The notes: a model not told the origin generated them from the sequence alone. 64,000 nucleotides of DNA from Paraburkholderia fungorum (GCF_900099835.1 NZ_FNKP01000002.1:1302001-1366000), one strand, 5' to 3'. Counted from the first letter of the stretch, positions 27,485-36,362 are shown. Program-made: numbers and translations.

Positions 27485-29097
27485 GCTGTCTGCCCTGCCA
27501 TCCATGCGCCAATGCGCTCGCGTTGAAGAGTGAGTTGGCTCGCATCCGGCACGCAGGTGCCCATGATGCGGCCGCGATACATGACGAGGACACGGTCGGC
27601 CACCGCCATCAACTCGTCGAGTTCCGACGAGATCAGCAGAACGCCGACGCCGTCGTCACGTGCCGCGCGAATGTGGTCGTACACGGCGGCGACCGCGCCG
27701 ACGTCGAGTCCACGGGTTGGTTGTGCGGCGACCAGCACGGCGAGGCCGTCGAGCGTGAGTTCGCGCGCAAGCACCGCCTTCTGCTGATTGCCGCCCGACA
27801 GGCCGCGAAACGCGACATCGGGGCTGGCCGCGCGGACGTCGAAGCGCTGCATCAGCGCGCGTGCGTCGCGCCGCATTGCGCGGCGGCGCATGAAGCCGCG
27901 TCGCGCGTAGTCGTCGAGCCGGTTCAGAAACAGGTTGTCGGTGACGCTCATATCGGGCACGCAGCCGACCGCGTGGCGATCTTCGGGCACCACGCCGACG
28001 CCCGCTCTGGTGAGCATCTGCGGAGCGGCGTGCGTGCACTCCTTGCCTTGCACGAAGAAGCGTCCTGCACTCGCCTTCTGCATGCCGGCCAGCACCGCGC
28101 CGAGTTCGCTTTGCCCGTTTCCTTCAACCCCCGCAATGCCGACGATCTCGCCACGGTTGACTACCAGCGTGCAGTCCTGCAAACGCGTCACGCCGTCGGC
28201 GTCGCGCACGGTGAGACCGTCGATCTGCAACGCTTCGTCGGCGAGCGGACGGCCGTAGGGCGACGCGCTTTGCTTTGCCGCCCGTGGCACTGCGTTGTTG
28301 GTGACGCCCGCCTCCTGCGCGTCCTGAGCGCCTGCCGGGCGCTGGATCATCGCCCGCACCAGCGCATCGACATCGGCGGAAGGCGTGCTCGAACGGGCCA
28401 CCACGCGCCCGCTTTGCAACACGGTCGCGCGATTTGCGATGCGGCGGATTTCCGCGAGCTTGTGCGTGACCAGCACCACCGCGCAGCCGCGCGCGACCAC
28501 CTTCGCGCAGGTGTCGAGCAATGCGTCGATCTCGACCGGCAACAGCACGGCGGTCGGCTCGTCCAGCACCAGCAGACGCGGCTCGCGAATCAGGCATTTG
28601 ACGATCTCGACCCGCTGCTTCTCGCCCACCGACAGTTCCGCGACCCGCGCGTCCGGATCGAGCGCAAGGCCCAGTTCCGCGACCAGATCGCGCACGCGCT
28701 GCGCCTCGCGCTTGCGATCCAGCCAGCCGCGCGCCTGGCCCAGCAGCAGGTTGTCGAGCACGCTGACATCTTCGACGAGACTGAAGTGCTGATGGACCAT
28801 CGCGATGCCGTGCGTCAGCGCATCGCGCGGGCTCTGCGGACGATATGGCGCGCCGTCGAGCCACATTGTCCCGGCGTCGGGCTGATGCACGCCGAACATC
28901 ACGTTGCACAGCGTCGATTTGCCCGCGCCGTTCTCGCCGAGCAGACAGTGCACTTCACCGGCGCGCAGTTCGAGCGACACGTCGGTCAACGCATGGAACT
29001 GACCGAAGCGCTTGCCGATGCCGTCCATGCGCAGCACGCTGGCGCGGTCGGCATCATGGATCGCGGGCGCCGCAGCGGAAGCAGGAGTCGCGTTCAT
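27481..29097 (-). CDS. ABC transporter ATPase, BMP/nucleoside-type, double cassette (unit 2)
   Basis: A 538-residue fused double ABC ATPase. Cassette 1: Walker [14 protein letters not shown]-loop, degenerate signature LSVGEKQRVEIV, Walker B LLVLDEPTAVL. Cassette 2: degenerate Walker A GVEGNGQSEL, signature LSGGNQQKAVLARE and the family-typical AAQPTRGLDVGAV. It has the same length as the unit 1 ATPase, but the two differ in key cassette 2 motifs, so they are distinct paralogues and not a recent duplication. It starts 1 bp after the binding-protein stop. Confidence 0.93.
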   Translation of the reverse strand: MNATPASAAAPAIHDADRASVLRMDGIGKRFGQFHALTDVSLELRAGEVHCLLGENGAGKSTLCNVMFGVHQPDAGTMWLDGAPYRPQSPRDALTHGIAMVHQHFSLVEDVSVLDNLLLGQARGWLDRKREAQRVRDLVAELGLALDPDARVAELSVGEKQRVEIVKCLIREPRLLVLDEPTAVLLPVEIDALLDTCAKVVARGCAVVLVTHKLAEIRRIANRATVLQSGRVVARSSTPSADVDALVRAMIQRPAGAQDAQEAGVTNNAVPRAAKQSASPYGRPLADEALQIDGLTVRDADGVTRLQDCTLVVNRGEIVGIAGVEGNGQSELGAVLAGMQKASAGRFFVQGKECTHAAPQMLTRAGVGVVPEDRHAVGCVPDMSVTDNLFLNRLDDYARRGFMRRRAMRRDARALMQRFDVRAASPDVAFRGLSGGNQQKAVLARELTLDGLAVLVAAQPTRGLDVGAVAAVYDHIRAARDDGVGVLLISSELDELMAVADRVLVMYRGRIMGTCVPDASQLTLQRERIGAWMAGQTA

Positions 29098-29098
29098 A

Positions 29099-30085
29099 TC
29101 AGCCTTCGGAGACCTTGATCTTGCCGCTTTCGATGTCCTGCTCGATCTGCTTGAGCTTCGTCGTCATTTCGGGTGACGGCTTGCACACCACCATGTCCGA
29201 CGCCTTCGGCCCCATCGCCAGGCCGAACGCCTTGTAGCCCGGCTGCCACGTGCCGGCCGCCATCTGATCGATCGCGTACTGCACCTGATAGCCGACGCCG
29301 GTAATCGAATACGCGATATACAGCGGGTCCGTGCCGCAACGGTCGGTGTAGCTGCCGATCACGTGCGTGTGCTTTTCGTTGGCGGCCTGCTCCATGCCGC
29401 GCAAGCCGAGATTGAGAATGTGATAGTGGACATCCGCGCCTTGCGAAATGGCCGCGAGCGTTGCTTCCTTCGCCTTCGACACGTTGTCGAAATCGCCCGT
29501 GTAGCTCTCGAAGTATTTGATCTTCGGATTGATCGAGCGCGCGCCGTTGCCGAATTCCTTGCCCGCGTTGACGATCGACGGAATCTCCATCCCGCCCACG
29601 TAGCTCACCGCGCCGTTCTTCGACAGCATCGCCGCCGCCGCGCCCGCGACATAGGCGATTTCCGCCTGCTTCACGTCATAGCCCGCGACGTTCGGCGGCA
29701 TGTCCTGCCCTTTGTTGCCGCCGACAATCGCGAACTTCACATTCGGAAAGCGCTTCGCGATCTTGATCACCGACGCCTGGGTCTGTCCGCCGACACCGAT
29801 CACCAACTGGTTCTTCGACGCGAGATTGGTCAGCGCCTGCTCCATGTCGGCGTAATTGATGTTCTCGATCATCTGCGTCTTGAGCTTCGGGCCGAGTTCT
29901 TTCTGTGCAGCGGTCAGGCCGTCGTAGCCGGATTCCATCCAGCCCTTGTCCGATTTCGAGCCGGGAATCAGCACGCCGACCCGCAGCGGATCGGCGGCGA
30001 CCGCGTGAACCGCGACGCTCGAAGCAGCGACTGCGACAACACACGAAGCGAGAGTTTTGAGCGTGGCGATCTTCTTGAGCGACAT
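29099..30085 (-). CDS. BMP-family ABC substrate-binding protein (unit 2)
   Basis: A 328-residue periplasmic BMP/PnrA-type binding protein. A Sec signal peptide (MSLKKIATLKTLASCVVAVAASS, ending AVAA) is followed by LRVGVLIPGSKSDKGWMESGYDG, YVAGAAAAMLSKNGAVSYVGGMEIP and the C-terminal YQVQYAIDQMAAGTW. I chose the start at 30085 because AAAGGA lies 8 nt upstream; longer in-frame starts reach back across the promoter region. A TGGC-N7-TTGC element at 30142-30158 lies upstream, so this is the first gene of a probable RpoN-dependent importer operon. The ligand is unknown; the divergent RutB-like/amidase genes suggest a pyrimidine-, ureide- or amide-type compound. Confidence 0.9.
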   Translation of the reverse strand: MSLKKIATLKTLASCVVAVAASSVAVHAVAADPLRVGVLIPGSKSDKGWMESGYDGLTAAQKELGPKLKTQMIENINYADMEQALTNLASKNQLVIGVGGQTQASVIKIAKRFPNVKFAIVGGNKGQDMPPNVAGYDVKQAEIAYVAGAAAAMLSKNGAVSYVGGMEIPSIVNAGKEFGNGARSINPKIKYFESYTGDFDNVSKAKEATLAAISQGADVHYHILNLGLRGMEQAANEKHTHVIGSYTDRCGTDPLYIAYSITGVGYQVQYAIDQMAAGTWQPGYKAFGLAMGPKASDMVVCKPSPEMTTKLKQIEQDIESGKIKVSEG

Positions 30086-30141
30086 TCTGGCATTCCTTTT
30101 GCGTTCGGTTTGGGTAAGTAGGTTATTCATGAACGAAGCAA

Positions 30142-30158
30142 ATGCAACTTCGATGCCA
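30142..30158 (-). promoter_or_regulatory. Sigma-54-type promoter upstream of the unit 2 importer
   Basis: Read on the minus strand: TGGCATCGAAGTTGCAT, i.e. TGGC (30158-30155), seven bases, TTGC (30147-30144). It agrees with the -24/-12 consensus TGGCAC-N5-TTGC(A/T) except C to T at one position. The predicted start would give a leader of roughly 45 nt before the binding-protein ATG at 30085. Confidence 0.7.
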
Positions 30159-30293
30159 ACTGATGGTTTTGCCGGCCTGGAAGCTTCGTTCGAACCTGCA
30201 CGAAATAGCGGATCACGCGCTGAGTTGCGGGCTCGTTTGGGCGCACCGGCGGCCTCTTTTAGATAACGATTCAAACCCGATGGAGAACTTCCG

Positions 30294-31094
30294 ATGAAAC
30301 AGCACGACGCTTACGGCACAAGCGTTTCCGGTCAACTGGGCCGCGACGGACGGCCTCGCTGGAGCGCGAGCGACACGCTCGTCGACATGTCGTTGCCCGC
30401 GCCCGCGCCGGTCGTCGCGACGCTGCCGTGCGAGCCGCAAAATGTGCGGATCGATCTGCGCAGCACCGCGATTATCGTGATCGACATGCAGAACGATTTC
30501 TGCACCAACGGAGGATGGGTTGCCCAGATTGGGGGCGATTTCAACGTCGACCGCGCGCCGATTGCACCATTGCAGCGCCTGCTGCCGGTGCTGCGCGACA
30601 ACGGCGTGCCGGTCATCTGGGTGAACTGGGGCAACCGGCCCGATCTCGCGAACATGCCGCCGAACCAGTTGCATCTGTATAAGCCGAAGGGTGTGGGAAC
30701 CGGCCTTGGCGAACCGCTCGCGAGCAACGGTTCGCATGTGCTTCAAAAGGATTCGTGGGCGGCTGCGGTCGTCGACGAGCTTGCGCCGTTGCCGCAGGAT
30801 ATCTGCGTCGACAAGTATCGGATTAGCGGCTTCTGGGACACGCCGCTCGATAGCATTCTGCGTAATCTCGGCATTCGCACCGTGATGTTCGCGGGCGTGA
30901 ATACCGATCAGTGCGTGATGCATTCGCTGACCGACGCGAATTTCCTCGGCTATGGCTGCGTGCTGGTCCAGGACTGCTGCGCGACTTCGTCGCCGGACTT
31001 CTGTACCGAAGCGACGATCTGGAACGTGAAGAAGTGCTTCGGCTTCGTCACCGATTCGGTGCGGATCGTCGATGCGCTGGCTGACGTCAAATGA
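30294..31094 (+). CDS. RutB-like cysteine amidohydrolase (isochorismatase superfamily)
   Basis: A 266-residue hydrolase with triad Asp64 (VIDMQNDFC), Lys174 (CVDKYRISGFWDT) and Cys207 (VNTDQCVMHSL). The blocks KDSWAAAVVDEL, SGFWDTPLDSILRNLGIR and FGFVTD align with E. coli RutB (SGFFNTPLDSILRSRGIR), which hydrolyses ureidoacrylate or its peroxy form. It is therefore closer to RutB than to the two biuret-hydrolase-like copies in unit 1. It has an extra ~45-residue N-terminal tail. GGAG lies 8-11 nt before the ATG. Its TGA overlaps the amidase ATG, so the two enzymes are co-translated. The Rut name is not assigned because no rutA/C/D/G genes surround it. Confidence 0.85.
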   Translation: MKQHDAYGTSVSGQLGRDGRPRWSASDTLVDMSLPAPAPVVATLPCEPQNVRIDLRSTAIIVIDMQNDFCTNGGWVAQIGGDFNVDRAPIAPLQRLLPVLRDNGVPVIWVNWGNRPDLANMPPNQLHLYKPKGVGTGLGEPLASNGSHVLQKDSWAAAVVDELAPLPQDICVDKYRISGFWDTPLDSILRNLGIRTVMFAGVNTDQCVMHSLTDANFLGYGCVLVQDCCATSSPDFCTEATIWNVKKCFGFVTDSVRIVDALADVK

Positions 31095-32275
31095 GCGCGT
31101 TTATTCCTGGTCCGCGTGCGCGGGTGGCGGCCACATCGGCGGGGCCGCTGGACGGGTTGCGCTTTGCGGTGAAGGATCTGATCGACGTGGCGGGGACGGT
31201 GACCGGCGGCGGCAATCCTGACTGGCTGGCGAGTCATCCCGCGGCGTCCGCCAATGCGCGCTGTGTCGATATGTTGCTGGCGGCCGGTGCGACGCTCGAC
31301 GGCAAGACGATCACCGACGAACTCGCCTATAGCCTCGAAGGCGAAAACCATTACTACGGCACACCGCTCAATCCGCGCTGGCCGCATGCGTTGCCGGGCG
31401 GATCGTCGAGCGGCTCGGCGTCGGCGGTGGCGGCTGGCGATGTGGACTTCGCGCTCGGCACCGATACCGGCGGCTCGGTGCGCGTGCCCGCCGCGTTCTG
31501 CGGTTTGTGGGGAATGCGGCCCACGCACGACGCGATATCGCTCGATGGCGTGTTGCCGTTTGCGCCGTGTTTCGATACGGTCGGCTGGTTCGCGCGGTCT
31601 CTTGACGTACTTGCAGCAGTCGGCGACGTGTTGCTGCCTTCTGATTCTGTCCGCTCGCCGACTCATCCCACGCAGCTGGTGCGCGTGGGCGAAGCGTTTG
31701 CAACGCGCGAGCGCAACGAACCCGACGACGCTGCGCGGCTCGTCAAGCTCGCTGAATCGCTGGGTGCTTCAACCGGGCGAAACGTTTTTGCAGGCGACGA
31801 AGCGCGCTGGCTTGCGTGCTATCAGCATGTGCAGGACTTCGAAATCGACGCCACGCTAGGAGCCTGGATTCGATCGACGCAGCCGCTTTTTGGGCCGTCG
31901 ATCGCTGAACGTTTTGCCAGGCTGAACGCGCTCGATAGAACGCAGGCGTCGCAATGGCGCGCACTTCACGACGAATTACGCGGCGTAATCGCCACGTTGT
32001 TCGAAAGCAATGTCGTGCTGATCATGCCGACCACGCCCGTCGCGCTGTTATCGAAACACGCGTCGGGCGATGCAATCGGCGTCTTCTATCAGGACGCGTT
32101 GACACTCAACTCGCTCGCCACTATCGGCGGCCTGCCGCAAATCACGCTGCCTTTCGTCGACGCAATCGATCGTCCGCTCGCGTTGTCGATCATCGGCGCA
32201 CGCGGCAGCGATCGCGCGTTGCTGGCGCTCGCGCGCGATCTATACTCGCGGCACACGCACGCGAACCTTCAGTAG
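31091..32275 (+). CDS. Amidase-signature family amidase (AMI1-like, short form)
   Basis: A 394-residue amidase with catalytic Lys28 (LRFAVKDLIDVAG), cis-Ser105 (PGGSSSGSAS) and nucleophile Ser129 (GTDTGGSVRVPA), again with 24 residues between the serines. The compact length and blocks such as VTGGGNPDWLASHP and DELAYSLEGENHYYGTP resemble plant AMI1-type amidases that hydrolyse small amides, more than AtzE/HpxY. It follows the RutB-like gene with an ATGA overlap and precedes the GGT-family gene by 10 bp. It probably releases ammonia from a carbamoyl or amide intermediate made in this operon. Confidence 0.87.
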   Translation: MSAFIPGPRARVAATSAGPLDGLRFAVKDLIDVAGTVTGGGNPDWLASHPAASANARCVDMLLAAGATLDGKTITDELAYSLEGENHYYGTPLNPRWPHALPGGSSSGSASAVAAGDVDFALGTDTGGSVRVPAAFCGLWGMRPTHDAISLDGVLPFAPCFDTVGWFARSLDVLAAVGDVLLPSDSVRSPTHPTQLVRVGEAFATRERNEPDDAARLVKLAESLGASTGRNVFAGDEARWLACYQHVQDFEIDATLGAWIRSTQPLFGPSIAERFARLNALDRTQASQWRALHDELRGVIATLFESNVVLIMPTTPVALLSKHASGDAIGVFYQDALTLNSLATIGGLPQITLPFVDAIDRPLALSIIGARGSDRALLALARDLYSRHTHANLQ

Positions 32276-32285
32276 CGGAGCATCG

Positions 32286-33872
32286 ATGCACAATCAGAAA
32301 TCCGTCGGCACCACGGGCGGCATGGTCACCAGTCCTCATGCGCTGGCGAGCGAAGCCGGACGCGACGTGTTGCGCGCAGGCGGCAACGCAATCGAGGCCG
32401 TGATTGCGATCGGCGCGGCGCTGTGCGTCACCTACCCGCATTTCACCGGACTCGGCGGCGACGCGTTCTGGGTGATCGGCGATCGCAACGGCATGTTGCG
32501 CACGGTGTCCGGCATTGGCCAGGCCGCCACGCAATTGCCCGCGTTCGAGTCGGCGATTCCGGTGCGTGGGGCTGCGTCTGCGATCACGACCGCGGCGACT
32601 GTCGACGCCTGGCATCGCGCGTTTGAGATCAGCCGAAGCGCGTGGGGCGGCACGCAAACGTGGTCGTCGCTGTTCGACCGCGCATTCGAATATGCAAGCG
32701 ATGGCTTTGCTGTCACACCGTCACAGCATTTCTGGCAAACGCTGCGCGCCGGAGAACTGAATGCACTGCCCGGCTTCGCAGCCACGTTCGCACCGAATGG
32801 GCAGATTCCCGCAGTCGACGAGCGCTTCGCGCAACCGGCATTAGCTAAAAGCATCGAGCGGATTGCACGTTTCGGAGCGCGCGAATTTTACGAAGGCGAA
32901 CTGGCGGAGCGAATTGCACGCGGCCTGAAGGATGCGGGCTCGCCACTCAGCGCGAGCGACCTGACGCGAACCTATGCACGCGACGAAACCCCGTTGCGCG
33001 TCGCGTATCGCGGCGGAGAACTGGTGAGCCTGCGGCCGCCGACACAAGGCGTGACGACGCTGCAAATCATGGGGACGTTAAGCCGTTTCGATCTTCGCTC
33101 GATTCCCGAAGGCAGCGCCGACTACTATCACCTGCTGGTGGAAGCGGTGAAATGCGCGTTCGTCGATCGGGATCGCTACGTGTCCGATCCCGAGTTCAAC
33201 GACGTGCCTGTCGAGCGCATGTTGTCGGCCTCGACCCTGGATGCGCACGCGCGCTCCATCGACCAGCGCGAAGCACGCGCGTGGCCGCACGTGTTCCGTC
33301 CCGGCGACACGGTGTTCATCGGTGCAACCGATAGCGAAGGCCGAAGCGTCAGCGTGCTGCAAACCGTTTATTTCGATTGGGGCAGCGGCGTGGTGGCCGG
33401 CGACACCGGCATTCTGTGGCACAACCGGGGCGCATCGTTCAGCACGAACCCCGCGCATCACAATGCGGTGCTGCCGGGCAAACGACCTTTTCATACGCTG
33501 AATCCCGGCATGTATCTGAAAGACGGCCGCCCGCATTTACTGTTCGGCACGCAAGGGGCCGACGGTCAGCCACAAACGCTCGCCGCAATTCTGACGCGTT
33601 TGATCGACTACGGAATGGACCCGCTAACCGCCCTCGCCCGCCCACGTTTTCTGCTCGGCAAGACCTTCTCCGATACGCGCGATGCGTTGAAGCTTGAAGA
33701 AGATGCGGGTGCCGATGTGTTCGCCGAGCTTGCGGCGCGACGGCATGAAGTGAGCGCGATACCGGCGCAGAGTCCGTTGGCGGGACACCCTGGTGTGATT
33801 CGAATCGACGCGGACGGTTCGGTTTCAGGCGCACATGATCCGCGTAGCGATGGGCGTGCGCTGGAGGTTTGA
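32286..33872 (+). CDS. Gamma-glutamyltransferase-family Ntn hydrolase without signal peptide (HpxW-like)
   Basis: A 528-residue protein of the GGT family. The self-processing nucleophile is predicted as Thr342 in PGDTVFIGATDSEG, where classical GGT has TTHxSVVD; the preceding block YHLLVEAVKCAFVDRDRYVSDP is well conserved. There is no signal peptide, so the enzyme should be cytoplasmic, unlike GGT that acts on glutathione in the periplasm. The oxamate amidohydrolase HpxW of the Klebsiella urate pathway is such a cytoplasmic family member, and the operon context (RutB-like and amidase enzymes) favours a similar amide hydrolase role. True substrate unknown. A strong hairpin follows the stop. 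Confidence 0.82.
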   Translation: MHNQKSVGTTGGMVTSPHALASEAGRDVLRAGGNAIEAVIAIGAALCVTYPHFTGLGGDAFWVIGDRNGMLRTVSGIGQAATQLPAFESAIPVRGAASAITTAATVDAWHRAFEISRSAWGGTQTWSSLFDRAFEYASDGFAVTPSQHFWQTLRAGELNALPGFAATFAPNGQIPAVDERFAQPALAKSIERIARFGAREFYEGELAERIARGLKDAGSPLSASDLTRTYARDETPLRVAYRGGELVSLRPPTQGVTTLQIMGTLSRFDLRSIPEGSADYYHLLVEAVKCAFVDRDRYVSDPEFNDVPVERMLSASTLDAHARSIDQREARAWPHVFRPGDTVFIGATDSEGRSVSVLQTVYFDWGSGVVAGDTGILWHNRGASFSTNPAHHNAVLPGKRPFHTLNPGMYLKDGRPHLLFGTQGADGQPQTLAAILTRLIDYGMDPLTALARPRFLLGKTFSDTRDALKLEEDAGADVFAELAARRHEVSAIPAQSPLAGHPGVIRIDADGSVSGAHDPRSDGRALEV

Positions 33873-33885
33873 TGATGGATCAACG

Positions 33886-33911
33886 CGCGTGGGCTGTTGC
33901 AAGCCCACGCG
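33886..33911. terminator. Bidirectional terminator hairpin
   Basis: CGCGTGGGC (33886-33894) and GCCCACGCG (33903-33911) form a 9-bp stem with an 8-nt loop between the convergent stops of the GGT-family gene and the flavin reductase gene. Followed by TGAAAATG on the plus strand, it probably terminates both units. Confidence 0.65.
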
Positions 33912-33926
33912 TGAAAATGAAACACC

Positions 33927-34517
33927 TCACTCCAGCGTAAAGCGGTCCCGTGTCGTCACATAATCGCTCGCGCCGAAGCGGCCCACCGGAAAATAGTGTT
34001 GCAAACGCACGCGCCATGTTTCCGTGTCGATCAACTCGTCACGCGCATGCAAGCGATGCACGCGGCCAATGAAAATCTGCCGGCTACTCGTTTCAAGCGT
34101 TTCCCAGATCGTGCATTCGAATGCAACCGGTGCCTCGGCAATACGTGGCGGCGCGACGTGAGAACTCGGCACTGGCGTCAGGCCGACCTCGGCAAGCTCG
34201 CTCACGTTCGGCGGCAGACGCGCGCCGCAGCGGTGCATTTTCAGTGCGATGGCCTCGTCTGCGAGATGCACGACGAACTCGCCCGTCCGCACGATATTGA
34301 CGGCGGTATCTTTCAGCGTGCCGTCCGTCACACGGTTGATGCTGATCATCACGATGGGCGGCTCCTCGCCCAGCATGTTGAACATCGAGAACGGCGCGGC
34401 GTTGATCGTGCCGTCCGCGCCGAGGGTGGTGACGAGCGCGATGGGACGCGGCACGATCAGGCTCGCCATCAGCTTGTAACGCTGGTACTCGGTAATCGCT
34501 TCGAAATCGATTTCCAT
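33927..34517 (-). CDS. Flavin reductase family protein (RutF/DIM6-like FMN-binding split barrel)
   Basis: A 196-residue FMN-binding protein. Family words are MASLIVPRPIALVTTLGADGTINAAPFSMFN, PPIVMISINR, DTAVNIVRTGEFVVHL and GRVHRLHARDELID. Such proteins give reduced FMN to two-component monooxygenases, or act as FMN-binding oxidoreductases themselves. It is the last gene of unit 3, 9 bp after the GntR stop. The luciferase-like monooxygenase at 43577 and the acyl-CoA-dehydrogenase-like flavoprotein at 41102 both need reduced flavin, so it could serve them; this is speculation since they are about 7-9 kb away. Confidence 0.82.
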   Translation of the reverse strand: MEIDFEAITEYQRYKLMASLIVPRPIALVTTLGADGTINAAPFSMFNMLGEEPPIVMISINRVTDGTLKDTAVNIVRTGEFVVHLADEAIALKMHRCGARLPPNVSELAEVGLTPVPSSHVAPPRIAEAPVAFECTIWETLETSSRQIFIGRVHRLHARDELIDTETWRVRLQHYFPVGRFGASDYVTTRDRFTLE

Positions 34518-34526
34518 CGGGAGTGC

Positions 34527-35261
34527 CTAACTGGAAGTAGCGTGTTCGGTCAGGCCAAGCAGTTGGCCCAGGCTTTTTTCACCGCGCATCCGCGAGGTTT
34601 CAATGCGGTCCTGAAGATCGCGCAGATGCGCGTCCATGTGCGCCATTGCGCCCGCGGCGTCGCGTGCTTCGATGCAGTCGACAATCGCGGCATGTTCGGC
34701 GTGCTCACACGGCGCATGCCCCGGGGGTTCATAGACACCGACGATCAACGAACAGCGCGACACCAGTTCCTTCAGATAATTTTGCAGGATCGAATTGCCG
34801 GCCAACGCGGCGACGCGCATATGAAAACCGCTGGCGAGCGTCGCCCACGAAGGCTGATCGAAGCGATGCATGGCATCGTGCTCGCTGGCGAGTTGTTGCC
34901 GCAATGCGGCAATGTCCTGTTTGCTCGCGCGCTGAACGGCAAGCTCTACCAGCATCCGTTCGACCGAACGCCGCGCCTCGAAAATCTCGCGCGTTTCTTC
35001 CGGCGTCGGCTCGGCGATCACCGCGCCTTTGTTCGGACGCAACACGACAATGCCGTCGTACGCGAGCTTTTCGAGCACCCGGCGCACCACCGCGCGGCCC
35101 ACGCCGAATAGCTGGCACAACTCGGGCTCCGGCAGTTTCGTACCCGGCGTCAACCGATGATTCAGCACGCCGTCGAAGATCGATTGATAGATCCGTGCGT
35201 CGATATCCGCTTCTTCACGCACGGTCTTTCTAGCGGTGGCCGCGCCGGCCTTCGTATTCAT
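34527..35261 (-). CDS. GntR/FCD-family transcriptional regulator of unit 3
   Basis: A 244-residue regulator: a GntR winged helix at about 20-85 (IYQSIFDGVLNHRLTPGTKLPEPELC, then GVGRAVVRRVLEKLAYDGIVVLR) and an FCD effector domain (EARRSVERMLVELAV, HDAMHRFD, ASGFHMRVAALAGN, HAEHAAIVDCIE) with metal-ligand-type residues. Its ATG at 35261 overlaps the stop of the PuuE-like gene (ATGA), and its residues ending near 34527 precede the flavin reductase by 9 bp. It probably controls units 3 and/or 4 through the shared intergenic region at 36227-36553. Confidence 0.88.
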   Translation of the reverse strand: MNTKAGAATARKTVREEADIDARIYQSIFDGVLNHRLTPGTKLPEPELCQLFGVGRAVVRRVLEKLAYDGIVVLRPNKGAVIAEPTPEETREIFEARRSVERMLVELAVQRASKQDIAALRQQLASEHDAMHRFDQPSWATLASGFHMRVAALAGNSILQNYLKELVSRCSLIVGVYEPPGHAPCEHAEHAAIVDCIEARDAAGAMAHMDAHLRDLQDRIETSRMRGEKSLGQLLGLTEHATSS

Positions 35262-36226
35262 GCAGTAACCGGGCGCACGATACCGTCCCGCTCCAGATCG
35301 TCCATGTAACCGGCAATCGCGCCGGGCGTCGTGATCCACACGTCACCTCGTGCGCGGGCCGCAGCGATATGTTCGAGTGCGCGCCGCAGATGCCTCAACC
35401 GATACGGCTGTCCAACCAGATAAGGATGCAGTGCAATGCCCATCACCAGCGCCTGAGGTTGCGTGCCGCGATTGGCCTGTTCGAGCATCTCGTCGAACTG
35501 ATCGACGATCATGTCGGCGAACGCGCGGCCGTCCATGTGGCGGCCCACCATCATCGGCAAATCGTTGAGTTCCTGCGGATACGGAATCGACCAGAGCGAC
35601 TTGCCGTTGCGCGTGGCCATTCGCACCGGACGGTCGTCGTGACACCAGTTCAGCGTGTAGCCGTAGCCTGTCTCCGCGAGCAGATCGGGCGTCAGATGCG
35701 ACTCCGAAATCCACGGCGACAACCAGCCCTGCGGCGGCGTTCCCGACGCTTCTGCAATCCGCTCGCGGCAATGCAGAAGCAGTTCGCGTTCACCGCTTTC
35801 GTCGAGATCGCTTTGCCGGTGCGCATTCGTATGGCCGTGCCCGATCAATTCGTCGCCACGCGCGACGCAGGCCGCGATCAATTCGGGGCAGTGATCGTAG
35901 AGCGCGGTATTGATGAGCGTGCCTGCCGGCAATTCGAGTTGATCGAATAGTTCGATGCAGCGCCATGCGCCGACGCGATTGCCGTATTCGCGCCAGCTAT
36001 GGTTCAGCACATCCGGCTGCGGTGAGACCGGACCGAGCGCCGCGCCAAGGCCTTCGCCAAACGCAAAGTGTTCGATATTGAAGCCCAGATAAACCGCAAG
36101 CCCGGTGTCGCCAGGCCAGCGGAATGCATCGCTGTCGATGATCGGCCGGTAGGCAAAGCGCCCATGCGTGGCGATTGGTTCGCGCGCGCGGTTCAGTGCT
36201 GCGGACATATTCCGTGTGTCGTTCAT
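35258..36226 (-). CDS. Polysaccharide-deacetylase-fold protein, PuuE (allantoinase)-like
   Basis: About 322 residues with the NodB-type barrel in its ureide branch. Key stretches are AVYLGFNIEHFAFGEG, SWREYGNRVGAWRCIELFDQ, DELIGHGHTNAHRQ and a late MGIALHPYLVGQPYRLRHLRRALEHI. PuuE proteins open the allantoin ring to allantoate without the metal-dependent amidohydrolase fold; related sequences act on other cyclic ureides or N-acetyl groups. Start is uncertain: 36226 is used because the sequence before it looks unconserved, but 36304 (GGGG upstream) is possible. First gene of unit 3, behind a minus-strand sigma-54-type element at 36386-36401. Confidence 0.8.
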   Translation of the reverse strand: MNDTRNMSAALNRAREPIATHGRFAYRPIIDSDAFRWPGDTGLAVYLGFNIEHFAFGEGLGAALGPVSPQPDVLNHSWREYGNRVGAWRCIELFDQLELPAGTLINTALYDHCPELIAACVARGDELIGHGHTNAHRQSDLDESGERELLLHCRERIAEASGTPPQGWLSPWISESHLTPDLLAETGYGYTLNWCHDDRPVRMATRNGKSLWSIPYPQELNDLPMMVGRHMDGRAFADMIVDQFDEMLEQANRGTQPQALVMGIALHPYLVGQPYRLRHLRRALEHIAAARARGDVWITTPGAIAGYMDDLERDGIVRPVTA

Positions 36227-36362
36227 TGATAAAGCCGTCGTTGATGAATGGCGTCGAACGGTGCAACCGGCCGCATCGTGAATGAACCGGATTGGTTGGT
36301 TCATGCCCCGACTCGGACCGAAGACGCACCGTGATTGCGCAAAACAGATCCTGCAGATCGCT

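Noticed and set aside
30088..30102. Possible plus-strand sigma-54 element TGGCATTCCTTTTGC facing the RutB-like gene
   Set aside because: The register fits, but the bases coincide with the complement of the binding-protein ribosome site (AAAGGAATGCCA), the base after TTGC is G, and the leader would be about 180 nt. Probably coincidental, though worth including in promoter mapping.
14552..33872. Reading the region as a cyanuric acid/s-triazine (atz) cluster
   Set aside because: There is no AtzD/barbiturase-fold ring opener and no AtzE/AtzG pair; allophanate hydrolase and the AtzH-like protein alone are not specific to triazines.
32286..33872. Classical periplasmic gamma-glutamyltranspeptidase
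   Set aside because: No signal peptide, the nucleophile neighbourhood lacks the TTHxS sequence, and the operon context is amide hydrolysis.
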